Origin: JBEKIK01 sp963838495
Lineage (GTDB): Bacteria; Planctomycetota; Planctomycetia; Pirellulales; Thermoguttaceae
DNA: 64,000 nt
Reading direction: 5' to 3'
Assembly: GCA_963838495.1 (NCBI GenBank)
Contig: CAWIRC010000001.1
Coordinates: 2,852,001 to 2,916,000 of the forward strand
Shown here: positions 59,850 to 64,000 of the stretch, piece by piece
Numbering within the stretch: the first letter of the stretch is position 1
Layout: every line of letters starts with the position of its first letter
Position numbers and translations under genes: made by a program
The notes under the pieces: model-generated
Seen by the model: only the letters and a program-made list of their open reading frames with translations
What the model was told of the DNA's origin: nothing
The model's database searches: none

Positions 59850-61070
59850 TCATTCCACGACAAAAAACTCCTCCAGTTCATGGCTCGATGCGTCGATCGA
59901 GCGCACGCGCCGGATGGCGGAATGCAGCGCCGGATTCGACCAAATAGCGGCGAATCGTTTGCTGTCGGTTAAATCCACCGGGCGGGTCGAGATGAGGACA
60001 ATCTCGGTGCCCGGGGCGATATCGCTTAAAACGTGTTCGATAAGCTCCGCCAGCCGGTCGTCGCTTGCGGGCTCGAGTACCGCAAGGGTTTTCATCATAT
60101 TTTGCAGCAAGGCCGCCGAGGCCGGGCCGCCCAGGCACAGCGGCTTTCCGTCCAGCACGCCCAAATTCACCTTGCCGCCCCCCTGCCGGCAAAGATCGGC
60201 CAGCACAGTGGCGGCAAAACTGACCGCCAGTTCCACGCTGTCGAGTTGCGCATCCGAGGGGTGTTCGGGCAGCCAGAGGTCCAGGAGGATGGTCGCATCG
60301 CGGTTGTGCGGTTGTTCGAATTGGCGGACCACGAATTTGCCGGTCCGCGCCGAGCTGCGCCAGTGCATCAGTCGCAGGCTGTCGCCGCCGCGCCATTCGC
60401 GTACTCCGTAAAAATCGCCTTCAGGCCCGGGCCTGCGCTGCCGCCGGTCGGCCCCGGCCAGGGCCTGCCGATGCCGGGCGAGCCAGCGCCGGGTAAGCCG
60501 CCCCAAGCGCGGATATACATAAATCGTTTCGCTCTCCGCCACCGTGAGCCTGCGGCTGAAAAGCCCGAAGGGAAATCGCGTGGAAATCCTAAGCGGGCCC
60601 AACCGATATCGCCCGCGCTCGACCAGCCGACCGCGATAAGCGCCGCTGCGCTCCTGGCCAGGTGGAACACAAGGGAAAAGCACGCCGGTGGTGATCGGCT
60701 CGTCGTGGTTGTGCCTGTAATGCCGGCGGCCCTGGCCGGGACTGAATCCTGATCCGCCCGGCTCGCGCTCGATCTGATCTTCCACCTTGATTGCCCAACT
60801 GCCGAAGTGTGCGCGGGTGTTGTTCAATTGCAAACTGACGGCCAACAAATCTCCGGCGCACACGGCCTGCGGGGCCTTGCCATTGAGTTTCACGCCGGAA
60901 AGCGAAACAAACAGCACCTGCCAATGGAAAAAAAGCAATCCCATCATCATCCCGGAAAGCAGCAAGAGCAGGTTTATTTCCTTGGCTATCGCGCCGATGA
61001 AGACTATCGCCGTAATCAGCAGGTAATACCAACCTTCGCGGCAGATCGTGGTATGCGGGCGGCGAAACAT
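59850..61070 (-). CDS. DUF58 domain protein
   Basis: Protein of 406 residues with two close N-terminal helices (WYYLLITAIVFIGAIAKE and LLLLLSGMMMGLLFFHWQV), a beta-sandwich region and a von Willebrand A-like DUF58 domain. GPEGDFYGVREWRGGDSLRL with WRSSARTGKFVVRQFE is the DUF58 hallmark, and ATILLDLWLPE begins the A-domain strand. It lies between moxR and the TgpA-like gene, as in many bacteria where the three act together at the cell envelope, possibly in assembling or processing secreted proteins. Confidence 0.92.
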   Translation of the reverse strand: MFRRPHTTICREGWYYLLITAIVFIGAIAKEINLLLLLSGMMMGLLFFHWQVLFVSLSGVKLNGKAPQAVCAGDLLAVSLQLNNTRAHFGSWAIKVEDQIEREPGGSGFSPGQGRRHYRHNHDEPITTGVLFPCVPPGQERSGAYRGRLVERGRYRLGPLRISTRFPFGLFSRRLTVAESETIYVYPRLGRLTRRWLARHRQALAGADRRQRRPGPEGDFYGVREWRGGDSLRLMHWRSSARTGKFVVRQFEQPHNRDATILLDLWLPEHPSDAQLDSVELAVSFAATVLADLCRQGGGKVNLGVLDGKPLCLGGPASAALLQNMMKTLAVLEPASDDRLAELIEHVLSDIAPGTEIVLISTRPVDLTDSKRFAAIWSNPALHSAIRRVRSIDASSHELEEFFVVE

Positions 61071-61160
61071 GGGAATAACGTCTTTATCCGAGATTTTCGC
61101 GTGTTTACAGGCACGTTTTTAATTGCAAATTGAGAAATTGCAATTTCAATCCACTAAATA

Positions 61161-62102
61161 CTATCCCGGCACCTGGACCTCGTCCACCAGCCGCTGGATC
61201 AGCGCCTCGACGGCCTCGCGCTGGCCGCCGTGCAAGTAGCCTTTGCTTATTACCCGGTGGGCCAGGACCGGAATGGCCAGCAATTTTACATCGTCGGGCA
61301 CGACGTAAGCTCGCCCGGCCACCATGGCCGACGCCTGGGCGGCCCTGTACAAGGCCAATGCCCCGCGCGGGCTTGCGCCGACGTGCAAATCCTCGCAATG
61401 GCGGGTGGCCTCGACAATGTCCAACACATAATGATTGATGGATTCCTCGACCTTGATTTGCCGCACGCCGCCTTCGAGCAACATGACCTGCTCGCAGGTC
61501 AAAACCGGCTGAAGATTGTCCACCGGCTCGCCCTCGCGATGGCTGGTGAGCACTTGCAGTTCGACTTCCCGGGCGGGATAACCCACGGGAATGCGGAGCA
61601 GAAACCGGTCGAGCTGGCTTTCGGGCAGGGGATAAGTGCCTTCGAACTCGACCGGGTTTTGCGTGGCAATGACCATGAAGGGTGTGGGCAGCGTATTGGT
61701 ATGGCCGTTGACCGATACCTGGCGCTCGCTCATCGCTTCCAACAGCGCGCTTTGCGTCCGCGGAGTGGCCCGGTTAATCTCGTCGGCCAGCACGATATTG
61801 GCAAAAATCGGGCCGCGGTTGAAAACGAATTCCTGCAATCGGGTGTTGAATACGCTGCTGCCGGTAATGTCGGTGGGCAACAGGTCGGGCGTGAATTGGA
61901 TGCGGCGGAACTCGCCCGAGATGCTGCGGGCCATGGCCTTGCCGGTCAAGGTCTTGCCCACGCCGGGCACGTCTTCCAACAGCACGTGCTCGCCGGCCAG
62001 AAGGGCCACGACCGTGAGCCGGATGACTTCGCCCTTGCCCAGCACCACCTGGGCAATGTTGTTTTGAAGCCTGGCGATGAGATTCTCGTTTTGTACGTTC
62101 AT
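61161..62102 (-). CDS. MoxR-family AAA+ ATPase
   Basis: Chaperone-like ATPase of 313 residues. Walker A is EDVPGVGKTLTGKA, Walker B VLADEINRATPRTQSALLEAM, sensor 1 VIATQNPVEFEGTYPLP, and the arginine finger and lid follow (QLDRFLLRIPVGYP). The start is ATG 62102 (MNVQNENLIARL); a longer frame upstream only translates the heptamer repeat. It is the first gene of the MoxR-DUF58-TgpA set. Confidence 0.94.
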   Translation of the reverse strand: MNVQNENLIARLQNNIAQVVLGKGEVIRLTVVALLAGEHVLLEDVPGVGKTLTGKAMARSISGEFRRIQFTPDLLPTDITGSSVFNTRLQEFVFNRGPIFANIVLADEINRATPRTQSALLEAMSERQVSVNGHTNTLPTPFMVIATQNPVEFEGTYPLPESQLDRFLLRIPVGYPAREVELQVLTSHREGEPVDNLQPVLTCEQVMLLEGGVRQIKVEESINHYVLDIVEATRHCEDLHVGASPRGALALYRAAQASAMVAGRAYVVPDDVKLLAIPVLAHRVISKGYLHGGQREAVEALIQRLVDEVQVPG

Positions 62103-62110
62103 CGATGAGT

Positions 62111-62145
62111 TTTCAGTTATCGGTCGTCGGTTTTCAGTTAATCGT
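62111..62145. repeat. heptamer tandem array, unit TTTCAGT
   Basis: Five units (TTTCAGT, TATCGGT and variants) just upstream of the moxR start codon on the minus strand. Confidence 0.6.
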
Positions 62146-62192
62146 ATTGATGAGGGAACAGCAGAGATAAAATCGTCCAATTTATGCTCGTT

Positions 62193-62234
62193 CAATTTGC
62201 AATTTGAAATTTGCAATTGCCAATTTGCAATAAA
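62193..62234. repeat. heptamer tandem array, unit CAATTTG
   Basis: Six 7-base units, almost identical to 57287-57328, in the gap between the divergent moxR and nicotinate phosphoribosyltransferase genes. Confidence 0.75.
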
Positions 62235-62378
62235 AACTCGTATAAAAACGATAATAGCCTTAAGCAAAAGCCTCCATTCTTTTTATACTACAAAACCTAC
62301 TCCGCCGATAGGGGGCCATCGACTTGACTTCCCCAAAAGCCTACCATTAGAAAGAGAACTTTCCGGAGCCAAATAATC

Positions 62379-63851
62379 ATGAATACCCTGGCCGAACTTT
62401 ATAAGCCCTCGCTGGGACTGCTCGCCGATCTGTATCAAATGACCATGGCCTACGGCTATTGGAAAACCGAAAAGAAGGATTTGGAAGCGGCATTTCACCT
62501 TTTCTTCCGTCAGAATCCGTTTCACGGCGGATTTACAATCGCGGCCGGCCTGGCCACTGCCGTCGAATACCTGGCAAACCTGCACTACGACCAGGCGGAA
62601 CTGGACTCGCTTTCCACGCTCCGGGGCAACGACGCGCGGCCGCTTTTCGATCAGGCGTTTCTCGATTATCTCAGCCGCATGCAATTGCTTTGCGACGTGG
62701 ACGCCGTGCCCGAAGGCACCGCCGTGTTTCCCAACGAGCCACTTTTACGCATCAAAGGCCCGTTGGTCCAGGCGCAACTGCTGGAATCGGCGATGCTGAA
62801 CATCATCAACTTTCAGACGCTGGTGGCCACCAAGGCCGCCCGCGTGGTGATGGCCGCCGACGGAGACCAGGTCATAGAGTTCGGGCTGCGCCGGGCGCAG
62901 GGCATCGACGGGGCCCTCTCGGCCGCACGCGCGGCATACATCGGCGGGTGCCAGGCGACCTCGAACATCCTTGCCGGGCGGATCTACGGCATCCCGGTAA
63001 AAGGGACCATGGCACACAGTTGGGTAATGTGCTTCGAGGACGAACTGGAGGCCTTCCGAGCATACGCCCAGGCCATGCCCAACAACTGCATCTTCCTCGT
63101 CGATACATTCGACACATTGCAGGGTGTTCGCAACGCGGCCACGATTGGGCAGGAGCTGCGCCAAAAAGGGCATGAAATGATAGGCATCCGGCTCGACTCC
63201 GGCGACCTGGCCTGGCTCAGCATCGAGGCACGCGAAATCCTCGACGACGCCGGTTTTCCCAACGCCGCCATACTCGCCTCGAACGACCTGGACGAAAACA
63301 TCATCGTCAGCCTGAAAGAGCAGGGGGCCAAAATCGACGCCTGGGGCGTGGGCACCAGGCTCGTGACCGGGCACGACGACCCGGCCTTAGGCGGCGTGTA
63401 TAAACTCGCGGCCATCCGCCGGCCCGGCGGCGCCTGGGAACCGAAAATAAAACTCTCCGAACAGGCGGCAAAAATTTCCAACCCCGGCGTCTTGCAGGTC
63501 CGCCGCTACCGCCGCGACGGCGAATTCGCAGGCGACGTGATTTTCGATGAGGACCATCCCATTCAAGGCGACTGCACAATGGTCGATCCCTTCGACGTAA
63601 CGCGCCGCAAGGTCATGCCCAAGGACGCCGCCTGCGAAGACCTTTTAACGCCGATTTTCCGGCGCGGGCAAAAGGTCTATCAATCTCCGGCATTGGAAAC
63701 CACTCGCCGGCGAACCGGCGAGCAACTCGCCTCATTCCACGCCGGCGTCAAACGCTTCGTCAACCCGCACCAATACCCCGTGGGCCTGGAATCGGGCCTA
63801 AACGAACGCAAACAAAAGTTAATTCTCCACGCCCGCGGGTTCGATCAATGA
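62379..63851 (+). CDS. pncB: nicotinate phosphoribosyltransferase
   Basis: Converts nicotinate and PRPP to nicotinate mononucleotide in NAD salvage, 490 residues. It begins LGLLADLYQMTMAYGYW, contains EFGLRRAQGIDGALSAARA, the site loop VKGTMAHSWVMCF with the conserved His, DTFDTLQGVRNA and GIRLDSGDLAWLS, all signatures of the family. The C-terminal extension (RRGQKVYQSPALETTRRR) is normal for the longer form. It has its own leader with a divergent promoter region toward moxR. Confidence 0.95.
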   Translation: MNTLAELYKPSLGLLADLYQMTMAYGYWKTEKKDLEAAFHLFFRQNPFHGGFTIAAGLATAVEYLANLHYDQAELDSLSTLRGNDARPLFDQAFLDYLSRMQLLCDVDAVPEGTAVFPNEPLLRIKGPLVQAQLLESAMLNIINFQTLVATKAARVVMAADGDQVIEFGLRRAQGIDGALSAARAAYIGGCQATSNILAGRIYGIPVKGTMAHSWVMCFEDELEAFRAYAQAMPNNCIFLVDTFDTLQGVRNAATIGQELRQKGHEMIGIRLDSGDLAWLSIEAREILDDAGFPNAAILASNDLDENIIVSLKEQGAKIDAWGVGTRLVTGHDDPALGGVYKLAAIRRPGGAWEPKIKLSEQAAKISNPGVLQVRRYRRDGEFAGDVIFDEDHPIQGDCTMVDPFDVTRRKVMPKDAACEDLLTPIFRRGQKVYQSPALETTRRRTGEQLASFHAGVKRFVNPHQYPVGLESGLNERKQKLILHARGFDQ

Positions 63852-63870
63852 GTTCGAATTCTACAGCAGG

Positions 63871-63953
63871 TCAGGCTATGCCTGACGACAAGAAACGCGA
63901 ATCAGACCACGCCTGACGACCCGAGACAATTATGCGTCAGGCAAAGCCTGACC
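63871..63953. repeat. paired GTCAGGC hairpins at the window end
   Basis: GTCAGGC-TAT-GCCTGAC at 63871-63887 and GTCAGGC-AAA-GCCTGAC at 63937-63953, with a partial CGCCTGACGA between them. Nothing further is seen to the window edge. Confidence 0.65.
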
Positions 63954-64000
63954 TACGGCTGACTATTCATTAACCTCCAGAGTAACGTTGCCCAATCGCT

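Noticed and set aside
62103..62267. 55-residue N-terminal extension of the MoxR ATPase
   Set aside because: The extension translates the heptamer array (giving phrases such as NWQLQISNCKL), which recurs at other loci in non-coding positions. The family starts at about MNVQNE.

Overview
The window looks like chromosomal DNA of a member of the Planctomycetota. The case rests on several gene types seen together: a small basic protein of the type shared by Planctomycetes, Verrucomicrobia and Chlamydiae; a DUF1598-type secreted protein; a very long PEP-CTERM repeat protein; an M56 peptidase/BlaI pair with carboxypeptidase-regulatory-like repeats; a fused AroD-AroE enzyme; and a prepilin peptidase without zinc cysteines. 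I cannot fix the order or family. No rRNA, tRNA or CRISPR array was seen. Many genes carry single-base frame breaks whose family sequence continues in another frame, which fits a lightly polished metagenome or long-read assembly better than mass gene decay.

Layout. 1-6.4 kb: end of an unknown gene, a Gfo/Idh/MocA oxidoreductase, a small secreted protein, ThiS-ThiG (ThiG with two compensating frameshifts), a membrane-anchored repeat protein and a GT87-like membrane glycosyltransferase (frameshifted). 6.4-10 kb: M56/BlaR1-like sensor peptidase and BlaI repressor with a two-box operator. 10-18 kb: lipoprotein, metallophosphoesterase, DUF1598-like protein, membrane protein, PAP2 phosphatase, large secreted protein, IF-1. 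18-21.3 kb: MazF/PemK toxin-antitoxin pair, MgtC/DUF4010 transporter, PanD with a structured leader or ncRNA and terminator upstream, EF-hand protein. 21.5-28.6 kb: POT peptide transporter, DUF3795 protein, an intact IS701-like element between two convergent genes, prepilin peptidase, AroK, a heavily frameshifted AroDE, small basic protein. 29-34.6 kb: acetolactate synthase and the 1154-residue PEP-CTERM protein. 34.9-39.5 kb: EmrB/EmrA-type efflux pair and a PilT ATPase. 39.7-45.8 kb: carbohydrate/energy cluster of MGH1/GH63-like glucosidase, DUF4239-like membrane protein, GH13 alpha-amylase-type enzyme and PPK2. 46-51.6 kb: AsmA-like protein, metallo-beta-lactamase-fold hydrolase, flotillin-like FloA. 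51.6-52.8 kb: an AT-rich pair, an AbiJ-like putative abortive-infection protein and an orphan ribbon-helix-helix antitoxin. 53-57.2 kb: Amt ammonium channel with its P-II regulator, quinone-reductase-like flavoprotein, BrnT-type toxin-antitoxin pair, YchF ATPase. 57.3-63.9 kb: TgpA-like transglutaminase (broken), DUF58 protein and MoxR ATPase in the usual order, then nicotinate phosphoribosyltransferase.

The most unusual feature lies between the genes. At least thirteen gaps hold short arrays of degenerate 7-base units with differing consensus (CAATTTG, GGCAGTG, CTAGGGA, AACTGAT, GCCTACA and others), resembling the heptamer STRRs known from cyanobacteria. Alongside them are many sequence-unrelated but architecturally similar near-perfect palindromes. 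Other points of interest are a structured RNA with mutually exclusive pairings upstream of panD, in-frame stop codons inside two otherwise continuous reading frames, and a cluster of about nine frame breaks in aroDE.
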